This document shows, piece by piece, positions 11,978-21,698 of a DNA stretch of 64,000 nt. The notes below the pieces were generated by a model. The model was given only the letters and a program-made list of their open reading frames with translations. It searched no databases and was not told the DNA's origin. The stretch lies in the NCBI GenBank assembly GCA_017163975.1, contig JAFFSR010000237.1, forward strand, positions 5,704,001-5,768,000. The letters run 5' to 3'. The position numbers were made by a program, and so were the translations under genes. Position 1 is the stretch's first letter; each line of letters starts with the position of its first letter. Source of the DNA: Anastatus disparis (Eukaryota; Arthropoda; Insecta; Hymenoptera; Eupelmidae).

Positions 11978-14170
11978 CTCTCCTTTCCTCTTCTTTTTAA
12001 AAACATTTTAAATTATCTTTTGATTAGAAGATTTTTAATAATCAATACATCAAAATGATTTCTTATCCTACAATAAAAAAATTTATTATATCAAACCTGA
12101 TCAACTATGGAAATTTTTAAAATAAAAATTATCAATAAAATTTAATATAACATTTTAAGGTTTGTCGAGTTTAATGCCTGTTAATTTAATTTAAAATTTA
12201 CGAAAGAACAACAAACTCAACGAATTTTTCTTATTTCATTACAATTATTCACCTACTATTACGGCAGGATTCGAAGCTTATTATATTTAAAACTATTGAT
12301 GATGGTTTTAATTATTAAATTCTATTTTACGTCCCTTACATTATTTTTATTTTAATATTCTTTTTCATTTTCACGGCTTGCTTTTTAGAAACTTAATAAA
12401 TCTTTGGATATGTTTATATTAAAAATATCTTACAGCTGTTCTCACTTAGCACTCATAAATTATACCAATTAATAAATTCTTTCCTTTTGAGACTAAGGCA
12501 ATTCAAAAGATTCTATAAAACTCCTAAAATTTATTAATTTTAAAAGTAAAAAGATAGACATCATTAGTTAAATTGTTTGCAAGGCTTACAATAATGCATC
12601 AACAATATGCAGCTCGCATAAATTAACTTCTTGATGACAATACGTACAATTGTTTCTCTTTCAAAAACTCGTATTTTAAATTTTCAATAATTTTACTTAA
12701 TTTACTTTATTTAAAAATTTTTTTAAATATTTTTGTTGCTTACGTGGCAAGTTCAACTTTTAATCATATTACCTGTACTTTATACCTAGTACATGCTTGT
12801 TAATCTATGTTTGCTATCGCAGCATATCCATAAATTTATTAGATTCATTTTAAAGTGAAATAAATCTTAGGATAGACTAAGAAAATAGTAGATGTCTTAG
12901 CCTCAGAAATTGGATTTACAAAAAACTTGGAGCATAGTCTGTATTATAAGGACAGTAGTTTACGAAGAAATACATAAACTTGGCACATTTAGTATCATAA
13001 ATAGGTTTGTCACCAGTTCATTTACTTTTGGTTTATTTAATTTTATTATTTCAAAGCTTAAGTCATTAATTTTTAAATTCTTTGTAAATTATAAAAATCT
13101 ATTCTCACCTTTTCATATTTAATTGTTTAATAATTTACGATGAAAGGGAGACAAATCTGTTTTGATGATTATTGGATTTAAGATATTAGGAATCCATACC
13201 ATTAATTTAACTAAAATAATTGCATTGTAAGCTTCCGTGTACATGTAAACTTACAAATCCAATGAATTTATCGATCCATTAAAATTCATTTACCCTTTAA
13301 AAAAAAACCCCCAAAAAAAAGAAAGTATTCTTCAAAGTCTATTCCCTGGTGAAACGTTGTACACACACAATACATATCTATCTTAACGTTAGAAAGTACA
13401 CATAAGTTTGGTTATTCCCAGAGCAAGCCTCTCAACAGAGAGAGAGAGCGAACCCCAAGAAAGGTCATTGTGCATGTGGTTCACAGTAGGAAGGGGGATT
13501 AACGTTAGTGGCCGACTACGTCGTAGAGTAAAGTCGAGAAGGCCTGAGCACCATATCGAGAACGACCTAAGAGCGCCTTTGGTGAATCCCATTGAGACTC
13601 AGTTATACGTATATAGATGTACGTGTAGATATGTACACGTATATATGTATCCGTACGTTCCTTCGAAGAATGAGAGAACATTTCTCTCTTGGAATATATT
13701 TAGCTAAAATATATATCCATGACTGTAGGGCTAAGTACTATTTTTTTTTCTTTCGTTTTTTTTTCTTCATTTCTTTCTGGAAAGTCTGAATTTCAATCTC
13801 GTATTTGGCTTTTAGTATAACAGGGACTTATAGAATAGTGTTGCCTCTCGGATAAAAGATTTTCTTTTAATATACTCGAAGAAAAGGATATTTTAATGTG
13901 AATTTATGGAGATTTATGGATGCTGGAGTAATGATAATGGATGTGAATTTACAAAAAAAAATATATAGAAAGAAAATATATTTCATAATAAAATGTATGG
14001 CTCGACATCACATTCAAGAATTTATATTAAAATACAAACTTTTATTTATTAAATATTCGTGTGAGTACATCATTAGAAATATTTAATGCTAATTAATCAT
14101 TAGACTTAAGGAGGTAATAAAAACTCTAAAAATCAATTCAACCCAAAGCATCAAAATTTTTTAAAACAAT
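11978..14170. other. AT-rich stretch with one complex island
   Basis: Mostly AT-rich, with no gene recognised. A block at about 13330-13720 is more complex. It is open for 99 codons on the plus strand (13408-13707), but a minus-strand frame overlaps it, and I see no family motif or splice structure. About 12150-12270 loosely resembles 43085-43200 (shared GGTTTGTCGAGTTT), possibly an old dispersed repeat. Confidence 0.55.
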
Positions 14171-14175
14171 ACTAA

Positions 14176-15756
14176 TGTTACTGATAGAATGAGAATTATA
14201 GATATGTAATAATTAAAATGTATAACAATATTCATAGTTTCAATGTATTATTATAAAATAGTAAAAGAGCGATTTTAAATTAATGTATTTATTAGTTCAC
14301 TGAAATAATCATTTAAAAGGAAAAATATATTAACATTGACATTTTCATTTTATTAAAAAACCTCTGTTATATACGTTTAAATACAACAATAAATATAGTC
14401 TCTTATGTATCACGACGCTTTATGTATCTTTAAAATTGTTATTAATCTATAAGTTGTAGATGCCTTTTCAAAAATACTTATAAAATAATTATGTAAAATT
14501 AAATGTATCGAATCCAATAATTTATTAATGTTTTTGAACGAAATATAATGTATTGCGATGCGAAATATTATTAAAAAGCTACTACGATCATTGTATTAAA
14601 ACTAAACTGTTTATAAATTAGAAAATAAGATAAAGCTGAATAATTCATTTAAATAAACTAATCAAGGTGTGGTGTGCAAATGCAATTAAATTATTTAATT
14701 ATTAAAATTTAAAGTCAATTGCGAAATATTATAGCAGTATGGAGTAATAGTGGTAATTCCAAAACGTAATTTATAAAATATAAGAAATTAACAGAAATAT
14801 CATTTTTTAAGGTCATTAAGTGATTAAATATTCGCAATGAATAATCAGTTTGCGAATGGAAATGAATTGCACGCGCAAGATTGTGAGGACCTCTTTGGCT
14901 GCACTGTTGCGTGCATGGTGGAGCCTAAAAGCAAAGCCATTGTCGGAAAATGCCCATCTGGTTACGTGAAAAGATGAGTAATTTACTTATCATATGTTCA
15001 AGGAAGATAAGACGCGTATATTCTTTGATCGATTTTCACGTAATATCGTTGCTTGGGAAAAACCAAGTTTTTCTCGGAGCGCCTAGGCTACGGGTGAGGT
15101 CAGAAAGGTCCACACGCGCTGGCAATGAAGGCTGTTAACCGGGCTCGAAACTAGCTAATAAATAGTTCGAGTTGGTAAGAGTCTTTATGAAGCACGGAAC
15201 AAAAAGGCTGTTCCGTAGCAATATAATATTAAAATCTATTTATTTAATATGACAAGTTTTCAGTCTAATGCTTTATATTTGGAAATTACTATTGTTATTA
15301 TTTATCTGTTTATATATGCAATTTTAGTAATGCTCCGGAATTACGGAAAAAGGATAATCCTCTTACGCCGAGTAAAATTTTTCTCAGAGTATGAAGGGAG
15401 GTATAGATAATAAAACGATATAATGTATTGATGTGAACAAATGTGTATAGCATTAAAGTTATATGATTCGTAACATCTTGCTCAAATTTTAAAGTTCCGC
15501 AAAACCTTTTTTTATTAAGGTCTCTATTAATGAAAATTATAAAAGGTTCACAAAATTTGCAATATGAAGGCGTGGCTTAAGAGAATCGTCCATCATTTCG
15601 TTATATCGGTATGAAAATTCCAGTCAGTCTTCAGTGAATCTTGAATCGCTCGGACTAAGAGCAAAATTGCATTTGTATCTTTGCACTTTGATTTTTTCAA
15701 ACTTAATATTATTGTAGTTTATATTTATTTTACCTTTATCCAACCTATCCTGTACA
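14176..15756 (+). repeat. 5' long terminal repeat
   Basis: This 1581-bp repeat is duplicated at 18695-20274. By line-by-line reading the only difference is a run of five A here (around 15200) against four in the other copy. It starts TG and ends CA. It is long for a BEL/Pao LTR. A less AT-rich block at about 14870-15140 holds an identical 62-codon frame in both LTRs (14950-15138 here), which I take as chance. The likely promoter is near the 3' end. Confidence 0.95.
15601..15658 (+). promoter_or_regulatory. candidate LTR core promoter (TATA-like, Inr, DPE-like)
   Basis: The initiator-like TCAGTC is at 15624-15629, with its A (presumed +1) at 15626. TTATAT starts at 15601 (about -25), and GGACT starts at 15653, exactly +28, close to the downstream promoter element core. 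This would make R-U5 about 131 bases. The matching site in the 3' LTR is at about 20142. The spacing fits arthropod TATA-less and mixed promoters, but no transcript data support it. Confidence 0.4.
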
Positions 15757-15760
15757 AATT

Positions 15761-15780
15761 TGGTGCCGAAACCCGGGATC
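15761..15780 (+). promoter_or_regulatory. primer-binding site complementary to tRNA-Phe 3' end
   Basis: Four bases after the 5' LTR lies TGGTGCCGAAACCCGGGA followed by TC. These 20 bases complement the CCA-tailed 3' end of eukaryotic tRNA-Phe(GAA), whose acceptor and T-arm sequence I know as ...GATCCCGGGTTTCGGCA plus CCA. The site would prime minus-strand synthesis. The tRNA assignment rests on recall of that conserved 3' end. Confidence 0.8.
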
Positions 15781-15913
15781 ATATATCCGGTTTTAGTGTT
15801 GGGAAAGCAAGAAAGTTTGTGCAAAGTGAAGAATATTTGTCAAATCAATAAAAAATTTAAGAGTAATTGAAATAAACGGTGTCAGTGTTAATTATGAACA
15901 TTAAATCAATAAA

Positions 15914-17023
15914 ATGCCTCCAAAAAAAGGAAAGCGAGCGGCTAGTGCACAGATTGTTATACGCTCGACAGAAGCAAAAGGAGCACGAGTGACAACTTTG
16001 TCCGGGAAAAGAGGCAGGCCGAAAAAGCAAGTGACTCAAAAACAACATAATACAAGAGGCCCTAGAACTACTTCAGATATTTCGAGTATTCGATCCGAAG
16101 GGTCTTCGCATTACACCCCTTTCTTCGATGATGACGAGAATACAACAACAGCACGAGCCCAGCAAACGACTACTGACGTGCAGACAGCGGCTGAGATTCA
16201 TACACGCCCGAGAGCAACGCGAGAAGCAGCGGCAGCAACAACAGCAACAAGAACAGCAGCCAACATAGAAGATGTAGATCAACGAGTAAGTAATAGACTT
16301 AATGAATGGGTTAATAGTACGTCAGTTAGACCGCCTTTAGACCCGCGTGAATCGCAAAACGATTCTATCATGCGCTTATCGCAGGCTATTGAAAATACGC
16401 TTTTATCAATAAGGGAAAGTACGATGGGTGAAAATAATTCCAAACTAGTCAATCGTTTAACATCTGCGAAAAAATTGCCATCATTTTCGGAAGACCCGAT
16501 AGAATGGCTTCATTTTAAAGAAGCGTATGAATTGTCAACGGAACTCGGTGGATACAGTGATAGGGAGAATATCGCGCGTTTATTTGAAGCGTTACAAGGC
16601 GAAGCGCGAAACGTAATAGGCACACTCTTAGCAACGTGTCTTGATGCGCAAACCATAATGAAGACATTAGAAATAAATTTCGGGAATAAAAGAATCATCG
16701 GGGAAAAAATTGTTAATGATTTACATAAATTACCAAACTTAGAAACAGGCGGAATTAACTTAGCACTTTTTGCTACTAAATTACGTAATGCCGTCAGCGC
16801 TTTTAAATCATTAAAGTTAGTAGGGTATTTATATAGCCCAGACTTAATCAAAGAAATCGGGCAGAAATTACCGACTGCGTTAAAATATTCTTTTAATCGG
16901 TATTCCGCAGAAATAATTATCGAAAAATCTGAAATGGAAAAGTTAGCTGATTTCCTAACTAAAGAGGCGGAGCTTGCAGCCGCAGCAGGTATTTTCGATG
17001 TTCATTCTTCAACCCAAAAATAG
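15914..17023 (+). CDS. gag: BEL/Pao gag-like protein, 369 aa
   Basis: This is the one convincing long ORF in the window. The ATG lies about 135 bases after the primer site, in an AAA-ATG context. Residues 1-45 are very basic with an AT-hook-like KRGRPKK (32-38). Residues 75-120 are A/T/R-rich and look disordered. Residues 125-180 look helical. Residues 187-350 match what I know of DUF1759, the BEL/Pao gag region: KLPSFSEDPIEW at 187-198, then LQGEAR at 227-232 and INFG at 254-257. The frame stops at TAG before any CCHC zinc knuckle or protease, whereas intact elements usually carry gag and pol in one long frame. It should form the particle core. Whether the truncated product works is unknown; the open frame beside a ruined pol may mean selection or just recent origin. 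Confidence 0.88.
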   Translation: MPPKKGKRAASAQIVIRSTEAKGARVTTLSGKRGRPKKQVTQKQHNTRGPRTTSDISSIRSEGSSHYTPFFDDDENTTTARAQQTTTDVQTAAEIHTRPRATREAAAATTATRTAANIEDVDQRVSNRLNEWVNSTSVRPPLDPRESQNDSIMRLSQAIENTLLSIRESTMGENNSKLVNRLTSAKKLPSFSEDPIEWLHFKEAYELSTELGGYSDRENIARLFEALQGEARNVIGTLLATCLDAQTIMKTLEINFGNKRIIGEKIVNDLHKLPNLETGGINLALFATKLRNAVSAFKSLKLVGYLYSPDLIKEIGQKLPTALKYSFNRYSAEIIIEKSEMEKLADFLTKEAELAAAAGIFDVHSSTQK

Positions 17024-17828
17024 CAAACAAAGGACGTTTGTGATTTCGCCTCTAGAAATCTATAACGTATAATTGCGAATTCATAGTCATCAACGTTCTT
17101 ATGAAAACAGAAATTATTTAAAACGTGTTTATAAAAATATTAAAACAGTTTAGAGGTACAATCCTAATATCAGTAAAATAGTTCTTTCGACATAAAATTG
17201 ACGTCGAGTGTAAAAGAATAATAGAAAATGTATATAGAATTTAAAATTACTGTTTTACAGATCTCTGTGCATATAAAAATGTAATTCTGAAGAGATTATA
17301 AGAAATATTATTAAATATAAATTATTTGAAAGACTTAATCTATAATAAATACTTGTTTCTTATCTTTAGATTCTCTGCATTCAAATGACGTATCCGATTT
17401 CAAACCTAGAAATCGGTAACGTATAAATGCAATCAACAGAATAAAACAATAAAAATAAAAGATGTTTCACTTTGATTATTTATTAGAATTGAAATGGAGT
17501 TTGAAAGTTAAATGCTCCTTTGGTTTAAATGATTGTTTGAAAAAGAAAAACGTCTCGGCAGCCGAATCACCGCAAAAAACACTATATTTATATATGTATA
17601 AAAGTAGTGGTGATTCGTGACACCCAGGAAATCCAGGATCGCGACGGCAGGGGAGCGCAACCCGAGCAGTGAAGGTCCTGGAATGAATGCCTGGGGTCGA
17701 CCCAGATCGCGACGGCAGGGAGGCGCTTTCCGAGCAGTGAAGGTCTGTGAGTGCTGACGAGACAGAAAAACCTGTGAAAAAAATATTAAGATTTTGTGGC
17801 TTTAATAGCCGTTTTTTGCGGTATTTAA
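17024..17828 (+). other. unassigned filler inside the LTR element
   Basis: There is no BEL/Pao motif in the 0.8 kb where the gag C terminus, protease and RT should be. It holds two pairs of internal direct repeats. One is about 45 bp at 17041-17085 and 17394-17440, sharing CTAGAAATC and AACGTATAA. The other is about 44 bp, GC-rich, at 17633-17677 and 17702-17745, sharing GATCGCGACGGCAGGG and GAGCAGTGAAGGTC. A minus-strand frame at 17476-17835 covers the second pair but resembles nothing known. It may be foreign or rearranged sequence replacing deleted pol. Confidence 0.6.
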
Positions 17829-18560
17829 CGAACAAACTCTATTTCTGTTATATCTATATACTCGGGAATTACTTTCAATTTTCTAGAATCTTCATTAAGA
17901 AGTTTTGTTCAAGATGCACTTTTACGAGCAAGAATAACAAAATATGTAAAAAATGAACTTGACATAAAAATTGTGCAATGTTGGCTTTGGTCTGATTCAA
18001 TAACAGTAATTTGTTGGATTAGACCAGAGCCACAAGTGCGTCAAGTTTTTGTTGCGCGTATTATCGAAATTCATAAGGCAGCCGACTTTCAAATGCATAG
18101 TTGGGCTAGCAACGACGCGCGGGCTTTAAATCATGTTTTGGTCGAGAAAGCGGTCTTTGCGATCAAGAAAGCTAAAGTTTTAAGCTTGTTTTGGGATATA
18201 GTAAAAGATCAATTAACCTTTAATAAAATTTTCCAAAGTACCGGAAAATACCTTAAATTTTGAAAAAAAATACCAGCGAAGCGTTAATTTTTTCGGGAAA
18301 ATATGTCTGTATTTGATCCACTCGGTATTCTAGCGCCGTGTACATTAAAATCGAAGCTACTAATGCAAGACATATAGCGCAGCGGAATCGGATAGGACGA
18401 CAAATTTGGAGATAATGAAAACGCGGGCTGGAAATCTTGAGCAGAGCAATTAGAAAATATAAGTAGCATTCATTTACCGCGCTCTTATATGTTATTTACG
18501 GAAATTGAACATTCAGTTAATTCACGCCTTTTAATACATGTATCCATCGAACCCTGTAAC
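17829..18560 (+). pseudogene. pol: BEL/Pao pol remnant, out of order and with nonsense codons
   Basis: Two pol pieces are recognisable. From about 17883 to 18085 the frame reads like the RNase H domain, with LLRARITKYVK, WSDSITVICWI (aspartate of the WSDS motif) and VARIIEIHKA. From about 18087 it switches to the end of RT and the connection region: FQMHSWASN, then FWDI, and after a stop at 18261-18263 and a frame change FDPLGILAP (18312-18338), LKSKLLMQD, and LENISSIHLPR. As I know the family, the second piece should precede RNase H, so the order is reversed across a junction near 18081-18090. Three stops after FDPLG (18375, 18393, 18438) stand where tryptophans are conserved. RT YxDD and integrase are missing. 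This cannot make a working polymerase. Confidence 0.8.
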
Positions 18561-18682
18561 GACAAAGCATCAACACCAACTCGCAAAAAGGTGTACACCC
18601 AATGGCAAATATGTTAGACCAACCAGAAATTTCATCAAATTATGCAATGATAAAGAAGGTACAAAATAAATTAATTTTGTAC

Positions 18683-18694
18683 GAGGGGGAAAAA
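18683..18694 (+). promoter_or_regulatory. polypurine tract
   Basis: GAGGGGGAAAAA directly abuts the TG start of the 3' LTR. It is the expected plus-strand primer of the element and confirms the LTR boundary and orientation. Confidence 0.85.
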
Positions 18695-20274
18695 TGTTAC
18701 TGATAGAATGAGAATTATAGATATGTAATAATTAAAATGTATAACAATATTCATAGTTTCAATGTATTATTATAAAATAGTAAAAGAGCGATTTTAAATT
18801 AATGTATTTATTAGTTCACTGAAATAATCATTTAAAAGGAAAAATATATTAACATTGACATTTTCATTTTATTAAAAAACCTCTGTTATATACGTTTAAA
18901 TACAACAATAAATATAGTCTCTTATGTATCACGACGCTTTATGTATCTTTAAAATTGTTATTAATCTATAAGTTGTAGATGCCTTTTCAAAAATACTTAT
19001 AAAATAATTATGTAAAATTAAATGTATCGAATCCAATAATTTATTAATGTTTTTGAACGAAATATAATGTATTGCGATGCGAAATATTATTAAAAAGCTA
19101 CTACGATCATTGTATTAAAACTAAACTGTTTATAAATTAGAAAATAAGATAAAGCTGAATAATTCATTTAAATAAACTAATCAAGGTGTGGTGTGCAAAT
19201 GCAATTAAATTATTTAATTATTAAAATTTAAAGTCAATTGCGAAATATTATAGCAGTATGGAGTAATAGTGGTAATTCCAAAACGTAATTTATAAAATAT
19301 AAGAAATTAACAGAAATATCATTTTTTAAGGTCATTAAGTGATTAAATATTCGCAATGAATAATCAGTTTGCGAATGGAAATGAATTGCACGCGCAAGAT
19401 TGTGAGGACCTCTTTGGCTGCACTGTTGCGTGCATGGTGGAGCCTAAAAGCAAAGCCATTGTCGGAAAATGCCCATCTGGTTACGTGAAAAGATGAGTAA
19501 TTTACTTATCATATGTTCAAGGAAGATAAGACGCGTATATTCTTTGATCGATTTTCACGTAATATCGTTGCTTGGGAAAAACCAAGTTTTTCTCGGAGCG
19601 CCTAGGCTACGGGTGAGGTCAGAAAGGTCCACACGCGCTGGCAATGAAGGCTGTTAACCGGGCTCGAAACTAGCTAATAAATAGTTCGAGTTGGTAAGAG
19701 TCTTTATGAAGCACGGAACAAAAGGCTGTTCCGTAGCAATATAATATTAAAATCTATTTATTTAATATGACAAGTTTTCAGTCTAATGCTTTATATTTGG
19801 AAATTACTATTGTTATTATTTATCTGTTTATATATGCAATTTTAGTAATGCTCCGGAATTACGGAAAAAGGATAATCCTCTTACGCCGAGTAAAATTTTT
19901 CTCAGAGTATGAAGGGAGGTATAGATAATAAAACGATATAATGTATTGATGTGAACAAATGTGTATAGCATTAAAGTTATATGATTCGTAACATCTTGCT
20001 CAAATTTTAAAGTTCCGCAAAACCTTTTTTTATTAAGGTCTCTATTAATGAAAATTATAAAAGGTTCACAAAATTTGCAATATGAAGGCGTGGCTTAAGA
20101 GAATCGTCCATCATTTCGTTATATCGGTATGAAAATTCCAGTCAGTCTTCAGTGAATCTTGAATCGCTCGGACTAAGAGCAAAATTGCATTTGTATCTTT
20201 GCACTTTGATTTTTTCAAACTTAATATTATTGTAGTTTATATTTATTTTACCTTTATCCAACCTATCCTGTACA
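18695..20274 (+). repeat. 3' long terminal repeat
   Basis: This 1580-bp copy matches the 5' LTR apart from one A in a homopolymer. The direct ACTAA copy follows at 20275-20279. The near-identity dates the insertion as recent, unless gene conversion has homogenised the pair. Confidence 0.95.
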
Positions 20275-20279
20275 ACTAA

Positions 20280-21658
20280 TTTAATACTTATGAAATATTA
20301 TAAATACAAACGAGTCATCGACACAGCTGCGTAACAAGGAAACACAGTTTAAGCCATTAAAAGCACTAAACATGACTTTAATTAGCGCGTACATTACACG
20401 TGCAGAGCATCAAATTTTACCCTAGACGGATATTAACCTTAGCCTAATGATCGTAACAAAAGATATTGGGAACGGTTATAATTATCATTACCGTTTTATC
20501 ACTTTTTGGGGTTGAATTTTCCTTGTTTGTACGTTAAATAATTTGAAAATACGATTGAATTAATTAATAATTATTATAATTTTAGAAAAATGATTATACA
20601 AAAGAAATTTAGTGGGTATTTTAAAATGTATATTAGTTGCGTTATAATTATTCTGTATTGTATTTTAAAAACTCATTACTACGTGCCGGAATTAACAATT
20701 TAGAAATCTTTGTTTTTTTCCAACTCATGAATAAATCAATGATAAGCGATCAACTATTCTATATTAGCACCATACCATTTTCTAATCTTTAATCTGAAAC
20801 CATACAAATTTCGACAACATAAATTTTCCATACGAAAATTTCAATCCCATGACTATTTTTCCATCCCTAAATAAATTAGCCGAACAAAACAAGCTCGCTA
20901 TTTTTACAATTCAAAGAAGAAGTATTTCAGCGATTATTTTTTTTTTCTCGAACATTCAACGCAGCACGTATACATTCGTCTTCGAACCAATTGAATTTCA
21001 TTCAATTTTATTTAGCACTTCATCTCTCCCAATCTCTGTCGTTCACTTTGTTACGCTTTATACAAGCATTACAGCTATAGTTGAACTAAAAAGAGAAAGA
21101 TGTAGATAGCGAGCGAGAGAGGATTTTGAGACTAGAGTGACGGTGCTAACTCCATTCTCAGCAAATTACATTTCCATCTTGTTACGCGATATAGGCGTAA
21201 ATACATACACATATACATATATATGTATATACACGGAATCTTATTCTCCTCACTGTCGTCTCTCCTCTATTCCATCACCATATAATTCGTCGACCGAGTT
21301 TCTCCTTGATTAGTTGTACAACGTCTTATGGTTAAGCACGTTTTCTCGCACAATTAATTAACAAACTTGTCAATTATTCTTATTCATTTGCATGAATTTA
21401 AAAATTCTTCAGAAACTTTACTTCGTTAATTATTTTTAATCAAAGAATAGATTCTATTATCAAATGAATTTCAATGACGAGTTTAATTCTGCTCGAGAAA
21501 TATGGGGATACTACACGTTACGTTGTACGTGCGTGTTGCACGTTGCATTGAGCTTAACGGAAAATAGGTGTGTCGCTGTGAGAGAAGGACTAACGAACCG
21601 ATGAGTTAAGGAAGAACAAACGAACGGGCGTGCAAATTCTCTTGTATATCTTTAGAAA

Positions 21659-21698
<40 letters not shown>

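Larger units (their letters stand above)
14176..20274 (+). mobile_element. BEL/Pao LTR retrotransposon, young but internally deleted
   Basis: A complete LTR insertion of 6099 bp. ACTAA flanks it on both sides (14171-14175 and 20275-20279), the expected 5-bp target duplication. The LTRs begin TGTTAC and end GTACA. Between them, in order, are a tRNA-Phe-type primer-binding site, a leader, a gag ORF with a DUF1759-like region, about 0.8 kb of unassigned sequence, an out-of-order pol remnant with BEL/Pao motifs, and a purine tract abutting the 3' LTR. An intact element of this group needs an internal region of about 5-6 kb with protease, RT, RNase H and integrase; here it is 2938 bp, with no RT catalytic region or integrase visible. 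The LTRs differ by one base, so insertion is recent and the deletion is probably inherited from its source copy. Confidence 0.95.

Noticed and set aside
13408..13707. 99-codon frame in a complex block
   Set aside because: No recognisable family, an overlapping minus-strand frame, and no splice context. Left as an unexplained island.
14950..15138. Identical 62-codon frames at 14950-15138 and 19469-19657
   Set aside because: They are the same LTR sequence twice. The identity reflects the young LTR pair, not a conserved gene.
16510..16851. 113-codon minus-strand frame opposite gag
   Set aside because: It is a shadow of the gag reading frame.
17476..17835. 119-codon minus-strand frame inside the LTR element
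   Set aside because: It overlaps the GC-rich direct repeats, runs against the element's sense strand and has no known motif.
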